The position numbers and the translations under genes are program-made. From positions 1 to 64,000 of the forward strand of contig NZ_WHSB02000008.1 in NCBI RefSeq assembly GCF_010994755.1: 64,000 bases of DNA, given 5' to 3'. The notes under the pieces were generated by a model. It worked only from the letters and a program-made list of their open reading frames with translations. It was not told the DNA's origin and did no database searches. Position 1 is the stretch's first letter, and each line of letters opens with the position of its first letter. The DNA is from Shinella lacus (GTDB lineage: Bacteria > Pseudomonadota > Alphaproteobacteria > Rhizobiales > Rhizobiaceae). Below, piece by piece: positions 45,368 through 53,914 of the stretch.

Positions 45368-45431
45368 GCCGCAAACGCGGTCGCCCGAGGCACATGAGTT
45401 TTATAAAGTCGCGTTTTGCTGAAAGAATGTC

Positions 45432-45454
45432 TTTTCAGATGCTTAAGCTATCTG
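45432..45454. repeat. Copy B of the dispersed 23-bp repeat
   Basis: TTTTCAGATGCTT then AAGCTATCTG, one base different from 16747-16769. Sequence just upstream (CTGAAAGAATGTCTTTTCAG) forms a further small hairpin. Confidence 0.55.
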
Positions 45455-45621
45455 GGCGACGGCTGGGCCGTCCATATCCACCAGATCGGGTTTGAGCCAA
45501 ATCGGCAGGCGTCTCGCTTCAGGCGCTGGTGGAGATGATCGAGGGTTCCGGCTGTACCGCGAGTTCACCTCATGGCGCACGAGTAAGTGTAGCTGCCTCT
45601 CGGTGCACTATGGAATTCCTC

Positions 45622-45636
45622 TCCTCATTTTGAGGA
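45622..45636. promoter_or_regulatory. Inverted repeat, candidate PucR operator upstream of the flavin reductase operon
   Basis: TCCTCA-TTT-TGAGGA, 6-bp perfect arms, 92 bp before the start at 45728. A related sequence, CTCTTTTTGAAGGAAGAT, follows at 45655-45672. The core TCCTC-N5-GAGGA resembles TCCTC-N6-GAGGA at 57193-57208 beside the PucR gene. Confidence 0.55.
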
Positions 45637-45727
45637 TAATAATCGCTTCTGCTGCTCTTTTTGAAGGAAGATAAGATCGTCCGCCCTCGTATCCTCCACT
45701 CCACAACCGAGCGTGGGAGGAGCGATC

Positions 45728-46708
45728 GTGAGCGAAACGGAAAGAGCACCGGCCAATCGGACCATCGACTCCGTCGAATTGCGCCGTGCATTCGGCACCT
45801 TCGCAACCGGGGTGACGATCATCACCACGTTGGATGAAAGCGGCGCGCCGAGAGGCATGACGGCGAATTCTTTCACATCCGTCTCGCTCGATCCGCCTCT
45901 CGTCCTTATCTGCGTTGGAAAGTCGGCGGCGAGCTGCGAAGTCTTCGAGAAATGCAGCGCCTTCGCGGTCAATGTCCTGCATGAACGGCAGGCTGGCGTT
46001 TCCAGCGTCTTTGCCTCGAAGTCCGCCGACAAATTCAGCAATGTCGACTATTGCGCCGTGCACACCGGAGCCCCGGTGCTGACGGACAACCTCTCCTGGT
46101 TCGACTGCACGGTCTATGACAAGCATGTCGCCGGTGATCATCTTATCCTGATTGGCCAGGTCCAGGCCTTCGGGGCCAGTCCCGCAGCGCCGCTGGCGTT
46201 CTGCCGGGGACGTTACGCGCATATCCAGAACGCGCTGCCGGATGGCTGGCTTCCCTCGCGCGGCATGATCACCGGTTACCTCATCGAAAAGGAGGGCAGC
46301 GTGCTCCTGCGTTGCGACGCCGAGGGCCGGCTTCTTCTTCCGGTGGCGAGCAAGCGCAAGCCGGGAAGCCGGCTGGAGCTGGCCGATGGGCGGGAGGTCG
46401 AAATCCTGCCGGACACGGCCTTCCTCTATTCGGTGTTCGATGTCGCCGACAGCGACCCCGGTTACCTCGTCTATCGCGCGGCTCTGGCACCGGGCTTCAG
46501 CCCTCAGGACCTGCCGCCGGAACTGCAATTCTTCCCGCTTGACGATCTCCCGGATGACCGGGTGGCGAGCCAGGAGTTGAGGGCCGTCCTGCGGCGCTAT
46601 GCCCGTGAACGCCTCGACCACCGCTTCGGCATCTATGTCGGGCATCCCGAGGGCGGTCGCATCGCGATGCTCGAGGTCGAAACCCCTTCGAATTCCTTCC
46701 AACCATGA
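45728..46708 (+). CDS. Flavin reductase-domain protein with a C-terminal extension
   Basis: 326 aa from a GTG at 45728, preceded by GGGAGGAG. The N-terminal 170 residues are a flavin reductase domain: LRRAFGTFATGVTIITTLDE, then GMTANSFTSVSLDPPLVLIC and FAVNVLHERQ. Residues 175 to 326 form a second domain (GMITGYLIEKEGSVLLRCDA) that I cannot name. Such reductases supply reduced FMN to luciferase-like monooxygenases, and one is encoded two genes downstream. It heads the operon, with a putative PucR operator upstream. Confidence 0.85.
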   Translation: MSETERAPANRTIDSVELRRAFGTFATGVTIITTLDESGAPRGMTANSFTSVSLDPPLVLICVGKSAASCEVFEKCSAFAVNVLHERQAGVSSVFASKSADKFSNVDYCAVHTGAPVLTDNLSWFDCTVYDKHVAGDHLILIGQVQAFGASPAAPLAFCRGRYAHIQNALPDGWLPSRGMITGYLIEKEGSVLLRCDAEGRLLLPVASKRKPGSRLELADGREVEILPDTAFLYSVFDVADSDPGYLVYRAALAPGFSPQDLPPELQFFPLDDLPDDRVASQELRAVLRRYARERLDHRFGIYVGHPEGGRIAMLEVETPSNSFQP

Positions 46709-46721
46709 TTGCGAGACTGCC

Positions 46722-48233
46722 ATGAAGCGAGCCGTAAGCTCTTTCGAAGGATCCCGTCAGGGACTTTATATCGGCGGAAAGTGGCTTGAGCCGAAGAGCG
46801 GCGAACACCTGCCGAGCTATGATCCGACCACCGGCCGGCAATGGTACGAGTTTGCCGATGCCGGTGCGGACGATGTCAACGCGGCCGTGCGGGCCGCCCA
46901 GGATGCCTTCGTCGATCCGAAATGGCGGCGCATGACGCAGACGGATCGCGGCAAGCTGGTTCGCCGGCTGGCGGAGCTGTTCCTGGAAAACGCCGATACG
47001 CTTGCGGAAATCGAGACCCGCGACAATGGCAAGTTGATCAAGGAGATGCGTGCGCAGATGCGCGCCCTGCCGGACTCCTACACCTATTTTTCCGGCATGG
47101 CCGACAAGCTCCAGGGCGATACCGTGCCGGTTAACAAGCTCGACATGCTGAACTTCACGATGCGCGAGCCCATCGGCGTGGTGGGTATGATCACGCCTTG
47201 GAATTCGCCGCTGATGATGCTGACGGGCACGCTGGCGCCTTGCCTTGCGATCGGCAACACCGTCGTCATCAAGCCGTCCGAACACACCTCCGCTTCGACG
47301 CTGGCTCTGATGGAGCTTATCGAGGAGGCGGGCTTTCCGCCCGGCGTCGTCAATGTCGTCACCGGCGCGGGCCGCACGGCAGGCGAGGCGCTGGTGCGCC
47401 ATCCGGGGCTTGCCAAGGTCGTCTTTACCGGCAGCACGGAAACCGGACGCAAGATCGCCGCGAATGCGGCGGCCAATCTCGTGCCCTGTCAGATGGAGCT
47501 TGGCGGCAAGTCGCCGCATGTCGTCTTCGCCGACGTGGATATCGAGCGGGCCGTCAATGGCGTCGTGGCCGGCGTCTTTGCCGCGGCGGGACAGACCTGC
47601 GTCGCCGGCTCGCGCTGTTTCGTCGAACGGTCGATCTACGACCGTTTCGTCGAAGCGCTGGTCGAGCGCACGAACCGCATCGCGATCGGGCATCCGATGA
47701 GCGAGACGTCCGACATCGGGCCGCTCGCGCTTTCGGAGCAGGTCAAGAAGGTGAAGACCTATGTCGCCTCGGGCCTTGCCGAGGGCGCACGGGTCGCGGC
47801 CGGCGGCAAGCAGCCCCGGCGCGAGGACCTCGCGGATGGCTGGTATTTCGAGCCGACCGTGCTGACTGACGCCAGCAATGACATGGGATTCATGCGCGAC
47901 GAACTGTTCGGCCCTGTCGTCGGCGTCATGCCCTTCTCCTCGGAAAGCGAGATGATCGCGCTGGCGAACGACACCCGCTACGGGCTCGCCTCCGGCATCT
48001 GGACCAAGGATATCGACCGCGCGATGCGTTTCGCCCGCGCCGTCGATGCGGGAACGGTGTGGATCAACACCTACCGGTCCGCCTCCTTCATGTCGCCGAT
48101 GGGGGGCTTCAAGGAAAGCGGCTACGGCCGACGCGGCGGTTTCGACGTCATGCGGGAGTTCTCGCGCGTGAAGAACGTGGTGCTCGATTATTCGGGCGCG
48201 ATGCAGGACCCCTTTGTCATTCGCCTGCGCTGA
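46722..48233 (+). CDS. Aldehyde dehydrogenase
   Basis: 503 aa. NAD-binding and catalytic motifs are intact: FTGSTETGRKIA, Glu259 in QMELGGKSP and Cys293 in AAGQTCVAGSR. It oxidises an aldehyde to its acid with NAD(P). It starts 13 bp after the flavin reductase stop and is followed closely by the monooxygenase gene. Its aldehyde is probably the ring-opening or oxygenation product of that enzyme, but this is inference. Confidence 0.92.
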   Translation: MKRAVSSFEGSRQGLYIGGKWLEPKSGEHLPSYDPTTGRQWYEFADAGADDVNAAVRAAQDAFVDPKWRRMTQTDRGKLVRRLAELFLENADTLAEIETRDNGKLIKEMRAQMRALPDSYTYFSGMADKLQGDTVPVNKLDMLNFTMREPIGVVGMITPWNSPLMMLTGTLAPCLAIGNTVVIKPSEHTSASTLALMELIEEAGFPPGVVNVVTGAGRTAGEALVRHPGLAKVVFTGSTETGRKIAANAAANLVPCQMELGGKSPHVVFADVDIERAVNGVVAGVFAAAGQTCVAGSRCFVERSIYDRFVEALVERTNRIAIGHPMSETSDIGPLALSEQVKKVKTYVASGLAEGARVAAGGKQPRREDLADGWYFEPTVLTDASNDMGFMRDELFGPVVGVMPFSSESEMIALANDTRYGLASGIWTKDIDRAMRFARAVDAGTVWINTYRSASFMSPMGGFKESGYGRRGGFDVMREFSRVKNVVLDYSGAMQDPFVIRLR

Positions 48234-48256
48234 GCGCGGTTTCTTCGGAGTTGAAC

Positions 48257-49330
48257 ATGAAATTCTCAGTCTCTCTCTATCTTGAGCGCAAATCGCCCGA
48301 CATGCTTATGACCGAGGTGGCGCAGAATGCGCTCGCTCTTGCCAAGCTGTCCGACCAGGGCGGTTTCGAGATGATCTGGACCGCCGAGCACCACACGATC
48401 GAACTGACGGTCGCGCCCAATCCGTTCACTTTCCTCACCTGGATCGGCCAGCATACCGAGCAGATCCGCCTTGGCACGGCGACGGTCGTCGCCCCCTACT
48501 GGAGCCCCATCCGGCTGGCCGGCGAGGCGGCGCTCTGCGACCATCTCACGGGCGGGCGTCTCGAACTTGGCATCGCGCGTGGCGCCTACCAGTACGAGTT
48601 CGACCGCATGGCCGGCGGCATCCCGCAGCAGCAGGGCGTCGCCTACATGAAGGAGCTGGTTCCTGCAGTGAGGAAGCTGTGGGAAGGCGACTATGCGCAT
48701 GCCGGCGAAATCTGGAATTTCCCGACGGCGACGTCCGTGCCCAAGCCACTCCAGCAGCCGCATCCGCGCATCTGGGTGGCTGCACGCGATCCGGGGACGT
48801 TCGATTGGGCAATTGCGCAAGGGGCCAACATCCTGTCGACCCCGCTCGCCGCGCCGAATTCCGAAATCGCGGTGCTCGGCGAGAAGTTCAGGAAGGCCTG
48901 TGCCGACCATCCGGAAATGCCGCGTCCGCGGTTCATGATGCAGCGCCGCGCCTGCCTCTACACGAAGCCGGAGGAGCGGGAGACGGCGATCCGGTGCAGC
49001 ATGGAATATGGCCGGCTCTTCGAAAACCTCTTCCAGAACCTCGGCGCGGTCACCAACGGTTTTCCCGAAGCGGTGCCTTACGAAGCCGTCGCCGGCAAGG
49101 AGAACTACGATCCGCAGAACATCGAACGGAATTTCCTCTTCGGCACGCCCGACGAGGTGATCGAGAAACTGCTCGACTACGAGGCCGCCGGCGTGGACCA
49201 GGTGAGCCTCGGCATCAACTTCAACGTTCCCTTCGAACTGCAGAAGAAGACGATAGAGCTCTTCGCCAAGGAGATCATCCCGTTCTTTGCTGCGAGGGAA
49301 AGCCGGTCCGCGTTGGAAGCCGCGCAATGA
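48257..49330 (+). CDS. LLM-class flavin-dependent monooxygenase (bacterial luciferase-like)
   Basis: 357 aa from ATG at 48257. Luciferase-like motifs are seen: MKFSVSLYLERKSPDMLMTE, FEMIWTAEHHTIELTVAPNP, RLGTATVVAPYWSPIRLAGE and LTGGRLELGIARGAYQYEF. The enzyme uses reduced flavin and oxygen to insert oxygen into its substrate and needs a separate reductase, encoded at 45728. Its substrate is unknown; related two-component enzymes open N-heterocyclic rings or oxidise amines. Confidence 0.9.
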   Translation: MKFSVSLYLERKSPDMLMTEVAQNALALAKLSDQGGFEMIWTAEHHTIELTVAPNPFTFLTWIGQHTEQIRLGTATVVAPYWSPIRLAGEAALCDHLTGGRLELGIARGAYQYEFDRMAGGIPQQQGVAYMKELVPAVRKLWEGDYAHAGEIWNFPTATSVPKPLQQPHPRIWVAARDPGTFDWAIAQGANILSTPLAAPNSEIAVLGEKFRKACADHPEMPRPRFMMQRRACLYTKPEERETAIRCSMEYGRLFENLFQNLGAVTNGFPEAVPYEAVAGKENYDPQNIERNFLFGTPDEVIEKLLDYEAAGVDQVSLGINFNVPFELQKKTIELFAKEIIPFFAARESRSALEAAQ

Positions 49331-50169
49331 GCGATCTCGAACACATCACGAACGATGTGGCGATCCGCTACAGGATCCACGGCGACGGCCCCGAGCCGCT
49401 GCTGTGCATCCACGGGGTCGGCGCGTCCGGTGAATCCTGGGATGACGTCGCCGCGCGCCTGTCGGATCGCTTCACCATCGTGACATTTGACCTGAGGGGA
49501 CACGGGCGGTCGACGAAGGTGAAGGGGCGCTATGAAATTGACGATTTCGTCGACGATGCGCTTTCGATTGCCGACCATGTCGGGTTTTCCGATTTCAACC
49601 TCGCCGGATTTTCCCTCGGAGGGCTGATCGCCCAGCGCATGGCGCTGACGCACGCCTCCCGGGTGCGCCGCCTGTTCCTGTTTTCGACGGTGGCGAACCG
49701 GACCGAGGAGGAGCGCGAGCGGGTCCTGGCGCGGTTGCACGCGCTGAGGACGACCGAGCGCGGATCGCACTACGACGCGTCCATGTCCCGCTGGTTTTCC
49801 GACGGGTTTCGCACGGCAAACCCCGAACTCATGGCGCAATTGCGTGCGCAGAACGCCAAAAATGACCCCGAAAGCTACGCCTCTGCCTATCGCGTGCTGG
49901 CGGAAACCGATTTCGGCGGCCTGCTCGACCAGATTCGCTGCCCGACGCTGATCGCCACCGGCGAGCACGACATCGGGTCCAACCCGCGCATGGCGCGTAC
50001 CATGCATGAAGCGATCGTCGGCTCGGAGCTGGCCATTCTGGAGGGCCTTCGGCATTCGATCCTCGTCGAGGCGCCGGATGTCGTCGCAAGCCTCATCGGC
50101 ACCTTCGTAAGCGGCAAGACGGTCCGCCGACGGACGTCCGATGCGTTGCGGGAGGAGCGCGCGCGATGA
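49327..50169 (+). CDS. Alpha/beta hydrolase
   Basis: 280 aa, ATGA overlap with the monooxygenase gene. The fold markers are LLCIHGVGASGESWDDVAAR (oxyanion region), the nucleophile elbow GFSLGGL, the acid in ATGEHDIGSNP and the His in GLRHSILVEAP. It probably hydrolyses an ester, lactone or amide intermediate of the pathway. The last bases overlap the NIPSNAP gene. Confidence 0.9.
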   Translation: MSDLEHITNDVAIRYRIHGDGPEPLLCIHGVGASGESWDDVAARLSDRFTIVTFDLRGHGRSTKVKGRYEIDDFVDDALSIADHVGFSDFNLAGFSLGGLIAQRMALTHASRVRRLFLFSTVANRTEEERERVLARLHALRTTERGSHYDASMSRWFSDGFRTANPELMAQLRAQNAKNDPESYASAYRVLAETDFGGLLDQIRCPTLIATGEHDIGSNPRMARTMHEAIVGSELAILEGLRHSILVEAPDVVASLIGTFVSGKTVRRRTSDALREERAR

Positions 50170-50480
50170 TCGTCGAGGAGCGCAGCTACCGGATTCGTGG
50201 CGGAATGATGGGCGCTTACCTTCGCTTGGTCGAAGAGGAGGGGTTGGCCATCCAGCAGCCGATCCTGGGCGATCTCGTCGGCTATTTCGTCACCGACATC
50301 GGCCCGCTCAATCAGGTCGTGCACCTCTGGCGATATCAGGACCTGGAAGATCGGACGCAGCGGCGCAAGCGCCTTGCCGATGATGAACGATGGCAGGCGT
50401 TCACGCCGCGGCTTTCCGCCTGTATCGCGCAGATGGACAACAGGATACTCATTCCGACCGCATTTTCGCCGATGAAATAA
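50166..50480 (+). CDS. NIPSNAP-family small protein
   Basis: 104 aa. MIVEERSYRIRGGMMGAYLR then HLWRYQDLEDRTQRRKRLAD is the ferredoxin-like NIPSNAP pattern. ATGA overlap with the hydrolase gene ties it to the catabolic operon. Such proteins may be small enzymes or binding partners; the role here is unknown. Confidence 0.88.
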   Translation: MIVEERSYRIRGGMMGAYLRLVEEEGLAIQQPILGDLVGYFVTDIGPLNQVVHLWRYQDLEDRTQRRKRLADDERWQAFTPRLSACIAQMDNRILIPTAFSPMK

Positions 50481-50554
50481 GGCGCCCGGTCGGGCGGTGA
50501 AGGCAAATGCCGGAGACGGGAACCTCCGGCGGGCATCGAACTGGGATAGGGAAC

Positions 50555-51742
50555 ATGAGCGAGCGGCTAAAGATAGACAATCTCTACAAGATATATGGCG
50601 GCTCCCCGGAGCCCGCGATTTCCCGCCTCCGCAACGGGGCGACGAAGGACAGGGTCCTGGCCGAAACCGGGCTCGTTGTGGGGCTGAACAATGTCAGCCT
50701 CTCGATCGAATCGGGCTCGATCTACATGATCATGGGCCTGTCCGGCTCGGGAAAATCCACCCTTGCGCGCTGCGTCAACCGGCTGAATGAGCCGAGCGCC
50801 GGCAAGATCCTGCTCGATGGGCGCGACCTCGTGGCGCTCGACGAACAGGCGCTGCGTGAGGTGCGGCGCACGCGGGTCTCGATGGTGTTCCAGCACTTCG
50901 CCCTGCTGCCCAACCGCACCGTCCGGGAGAACGTCGAGTTCGGCCTGAAGCTGCGCCGTATCGCGCCGGCCGTGCGCCGCCGCAAGGCGGAGGAAATCCT
51001 CGCCGTCGTGGGCCTCGCGGCCTGGGGAGAGCGGATGCCGCATGAACTGAGCGGTGGCATGCGCCAGCGTGTGGGGCTTGCCCGTGCGCTGGCCACCGAT
51101 GCCGACGTGCTTATCATGGACGAAGCCTTCAGCGCGCTCGATCCGCTGATCCGCGCGGAAATGCAGGATGAGCTGCTGCGCCTCCAGCGCACGCTCCAGA
51201 AGACCATCCTCTTCATCACGCACGATTTCCAGGAGGCGCTGAAGCTTGGCACGCGCATCGCCATCATGGCCGATGGGGAGGTCGTGCGGGAAGGCGAACC
51301 GCAGGACATCGTGCTCGATCCGCAAAGCGACTATGTCGCGGAGTTCACGCGCGACGTCGATCGGTCTCGGGTGTTCGACGTTCGCTCGGCCATGTCGGCT
51401 GCCGCGGCCGCCGACCTCATCGGCGGGCATCGCGTGGTGCTCTGCGCAAACGGCGGCTTCGCAATCGATGGAGACGGCCGCGTCAAGGGACACATCGCCC
51501 GCGCAAGGATCGACGATCTGCGCGCCGGCGCCGACATCGCGCCCCTCATGGCGTCGAGCTTCAGCGCCATCTCCGCGGACGCCAAGCTGCTCGATGTGTC
51601 CCGCGTCTTCACGGCGGGCCAGCCTGTCGCCGTCCTGGATGGGGACGATTGCATCATCGGCACGGTCTCGCCGGAAGCGGTTCTGCGCCAGCTGTCCTCC
51701 TCTCCCGCCGCGCCGAAAAGCAAGGAAAAAGTACATGTTTGA
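50555..51742 (+). CDS. Quaternary-amine ABC transporter ATP-binding protein (ProV type)
   Basis: 395 aa from ATG at 50555 with GGGATAGGG upstream. Walker A GLSGSGKST is at 61-69; the signature LSGGMRQRVGLARALA and Walker B VLIMDEAFSALDPL follow. The C-terminal about 120 residues form a CBS-like region that ends in GTVSPEAVLRQLSS. It energises import of a betaine-like solute. It is paralogous to the ATPase at 21512 but sits in a catabolic operon, so its solute may be a growth substrate rather than an osmoprotectant. It overlaps the permease gene by 8 bp. Confidence 0.92.
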   Translation: MSERLKIDNLYKIYGGSPEPAISRLRNGATKDRVLAETGLVVGLNNVSLSIESGSIYMIMGLSGSGKSTLARCVNRLNEPSAGKILLDGRDLVALDEQALREVRRTRVSMVFQHFALLPNRTVRENVEFGLKLRRIAPAVRRRKAEEILAVVGLAAWGERMPHELSGGMRQRVGLARALATDADVLIMDEAFSALDPLIRAEMQDELLRLQRTLQKTILFITHDFQEALKLGTRIAIMADGEVVREGEPQDIVLDPQSDYVAEFTRDVDRSRVFDVRSAMSAAAAADLIGGHRVVLCANGGFAIDGDGRVKGHIARARIDDLRAGADIAPLMASSFSAISADAKLLDVSRVFTAGQPVAVLDGDDCIIGTVSPEAVLRQLSSSPAAPKSKEKVHV

Positions 51743-52655
51743 CGCAAACGATCTCGCAGTCCTGCCGGTCGCCCGCTGGATCCAGGCCGGCGTGGAGTGG
51801 CTTTCCTACAATTTCCGGCCGGTCTTCATCGCCATCAAATGGCCGATCGAGAACGGGCTTGCGCTGACCGATGCGGCACTGCAATCGGTGCCGTTCCCGA
51901 TCACGGTCCTGCTTTTCTCGGCGGTTGCATGGAAGCTGGCCGGCCGGTCGACCGCGCTCTTCACGGCCGTTTCGCTGGTCGTGATCGCCGCCCTCGGCGT
52001 CTGGTCGGAGGCCATGACGACGCTCGCGCTGATCGCGACCGCCATCGTCGTGTGCGCGGTGATCGGCATCCCTGTCGGCATCTGGTCGGCGCGCAACGAC
52101 CGGGTGTGGAACGTCGTCCGGCCGATCCTCGACATCATGCAGACGACGCCCACCTTCGTCTATCTGATCCCCGTCGTCATGCTCTTCGGCGTGGGCACGG
52201 TTCCCGGCGAGGTCGCGGTGATCGTGACTGCCGTCCCCCCGCTGATCCGCTTCACCAATATCGGCATCCGCCAGGTCGACAAGGAGATCGTCGAGGCCGG
52301 GCATGCCTTCGGTGCCGACTCGCGCCAGTTGCTCTGGGAAATCCAGCTTCCGCTGGCGGTGCCAACCATTCTCGGCGGTCTGAACCAGACCGTTCTGACC
52401 GCCATGGTCATGTCCGTGGTCATTGCGATGATCGGTGCCGAAGGGCTTGGTTTGGTCGTGATGCAAGGGCTTGGCCGGCTTGACGTGGGCCATGCAGCCA
52501 TCGGCGGCATTGCGATCGTGCTGCTTGCGATGATCCTGGACCGGGTCACCCAGGGCATGGCCTCCAGGAGCGGGCGGCCGAACCGAGCGGCTGTGAAGGC
52601 CGGCTTCTGGGCCCGGCTTTTCTTCCCGCACAAGCTGGAGGAGATCAAGACCTAA
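51735..52655 (+). CDS. Quaternary-amine ABC transporter permease (ProW type)
   Basis: 306 aa. Family motifs: ATAIVVCAVIGIPVGIWSAR, RPILDIMQTTPTFVYLIPVV and the coupling loop EIVEAGHAFGADSRQLLWEI, with MSVVIAMIGAEGLGLVVMQG. About six membrane segments are expected. It starts within the ATPase gene, which implies coupled translation. Confidence 0.93.
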   Translation: MFDANDLAVLPVARWIQAGVEWLSYNFRPVFIAIKWPIENGLALTDAALQSVPFPITVLLFSAVAWKLAGRSTALFTAVSLVVIAALGVWSEAMTTLALIATAIVVCAVIGIPVGIWSARNDRVWNVVRPILDIMQTTPTFVYLIPVVMLFGVGTVPGEVAVIVTAVPPLIRFTNIGIRQVDKEIVEAGHAFGADSRQLLWEIQLPLAVPTILGGLNQTVLTAMVMSVVIAMIGAEGLGLVVMQGLGRLDVGHAAIGGIAIVLLAMILDRVTQGMASRSGRPNRAAVKAGFWARLFFPHKLEEIKT

Positions 52656-52716
52656 GGACCATCTCATCGTCACCACAACGAGAAAACCTGAAAACCGCTA
52701 AAAATGGGGAACGAAA

Positions 52717-53745
52717 ATGCATAAGCTTTACAAGATGCTGACGGCCACGGCGTGCTGCGTCGCGATCACTCATGGCGCCTTTGCGCAGAGCCTGCCGGGC
52801 GAGGGCAAGACCATACGGTTCGCCCGTGGCGACAGCCTCGGCGCGAACTATATCCAGGACGACATTCTCATCCAGGGCCTGGAGAAGCTTGGCTACGACG
52901 TCAAGCTGACGACGGTCAGCACGATCGCGTTCTTCCAGGCCGCCTCGCAGGGCGACCTCGACGTGGCCGCGGACATCAACATCCCGCAGGAGATCGCCGC
53001 CTACGAGCCTGTCAAGGACACGGTCGAACTTGTCGGCGACGGCAACATTGTCGGCGGGGGAACGAACGGCTATCTCGTCGACAAGAAGACGGCGGAGACC
53101 TACAATCTCACGAATTTCGAGCAACTCAAGGACCCGAAGATCGCAGCGCTCTTCGACGCGAATGGTGACGGCAAGGCCGATCTCGTCAACTGCGATCCGG
53201 GCTGGCAATGCGGCGACGTCGTCGACTACCAGGTGGAGAAATTCGGCCTCGCCGACACGGTGAAGACCGTCCGCGGCAAATACGAGGTCCTGCTCGCCGA
53301 GACCTTTGCGCGCTTCAAGCGCGGCGAGCCGACCCTCGTCTACACATGGCAGCCGTCGTGGGTCACGGACACGCTGAAACCCGGCACTGAAACCGTCTGG
53401 CTGCCGATCCCCTACGACGCCATGCCCGACAATATCCATGCCACGAACGGGCACCTCGTGAAGGGCGTCGTTGGTTGCGCGGGCGGGCAGGATCCGTGCC
53501 GCATGGTGACAGGCTCGTGGAACTGGATGTCCGCCGCCAATCGCGACTTCATTGCGGAAAACCCGGCGGTGCGCGCTTTCCTTGCCGAGGCGAAGTGGCC
53601 GACCTCCACCTGGGCGGAATGGGAATCGGAACTCAACAAGGACACGTCCGACCGCGCGATCAAGACGATCGCGGACGGATGGATTGCGAAGAACCAGGCG
53701 CAGTTCGACACATGGGTCGAAGCCGCGACGAAGGCCGTCGACTAG
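52717..53745 (+). CDS. Quaternary-amine ABC transporter substrate-binding protein (ProX-like)
   Basis: 342 aa. A signal peptide (MHKLYKMLTATACCVAITHG) leads to IRFARGDSLGANYIQDDILI. Two Cys pairs (NCDPGWQCGD and GCAGGQDPCRM) resemble the disulfide-linked loops of Escherichia coli ProX, unlike the binding protein at 19659. Trp residues that could cage a cationic head group are present (YTWQPSWV, GSWNWM). The ligand could be any quaternary ammonium compound. Confidence 0.9.
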   Translation: MHKLYKMLTATACCVAITHGAFAQSLPGEGKTIRFARGDSLGANYIQDDILIQGLEKLGYDVKLTTVSTIAFFQAASQGDLDVAADINIPQEIAAYEPVKDTVELVGDGNIVGGGTNGYLVDKKTAETYNLTNFEQLKDPKIAALFDANGDGKADLVNCDPGWQCGDVVDYQVEKFGLADTVKTVRGKYEVLLAETFARFKRGEPTLVYTWQPSWVTDTLKPGTETVWLPIPYDAMPDNIHATNGHLVKGVVGCAGGQDPCRMVTGSWNWMSAANRDFIAENPAVRAFLAEAKWPTSTWAEWESELNKDTSDRAIKTIADGWIAKNQAQFDTWVEAATKAVD

Positions 53746-53846
53746 AGAAATTCCAGCAAAAGTGCGAAGCGGTTTCGCGTCCGGAATTACGTAAAAACAA
53801 AGAGGTAGAGCGTTTTCGCGATTCGAAGAATAGCGGAAATGCTCTG
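53746..53846. repeat. RIME-like rhizobial intergenic repeat
   Basis: About 100 bp begins AAATTCCAGCAAAAGTGCGA and runs through GCGGTTTCGCGTCCGGAATT, AAAACAAAGAGG and TAGAGCGTTTTCGCGATTCG to GAAATGCTC. I recognise this as the common palindromic intergenic mosaic element of Rhizobiaceae. It lies just after the binding-protein stop and can fold into hairpins. Boundaries are approximate. Confidence 0.75.
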
Positions 53847-53860
53847 CGAATGTGGCAATC

Positions 53861-53891
53861 CGGGTGGAGGGCTCGTCGAGACCTCCACCCG
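53861..53891 (+). other. Strong stem-loop before the aminotransferase gene
   Basis: CGGGTGGAGG-N11-CCTCCACCCG, a perfect 10-bp stem whose loop itself contains CTCG/CGAG. It ends 23 bp before the ATG at 53915 and only about 11 bp before the ribosome site. It lacks a T-run. It may act as an attenuator or as an RNA processing site. Confidence 0.6.
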
Positions 53892-53914
53892 AAGGAGTGA
53901 AAGGGAGATCGGAA

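Larger units (their letters stand above)
45306..45727. other. 422-bp intergenic region with several inverted repeats
   Basis: It carries the end of the IS5 scar, the 8-bp-arm inverted repeat at 45345-45367, copy B of the dispersed repeat at 45432-45454, and the PucR-candidate repeats at 45622-45672. It contains the promoter of the flavin reductase operon. No gene is supported. Confidence 0.5.
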
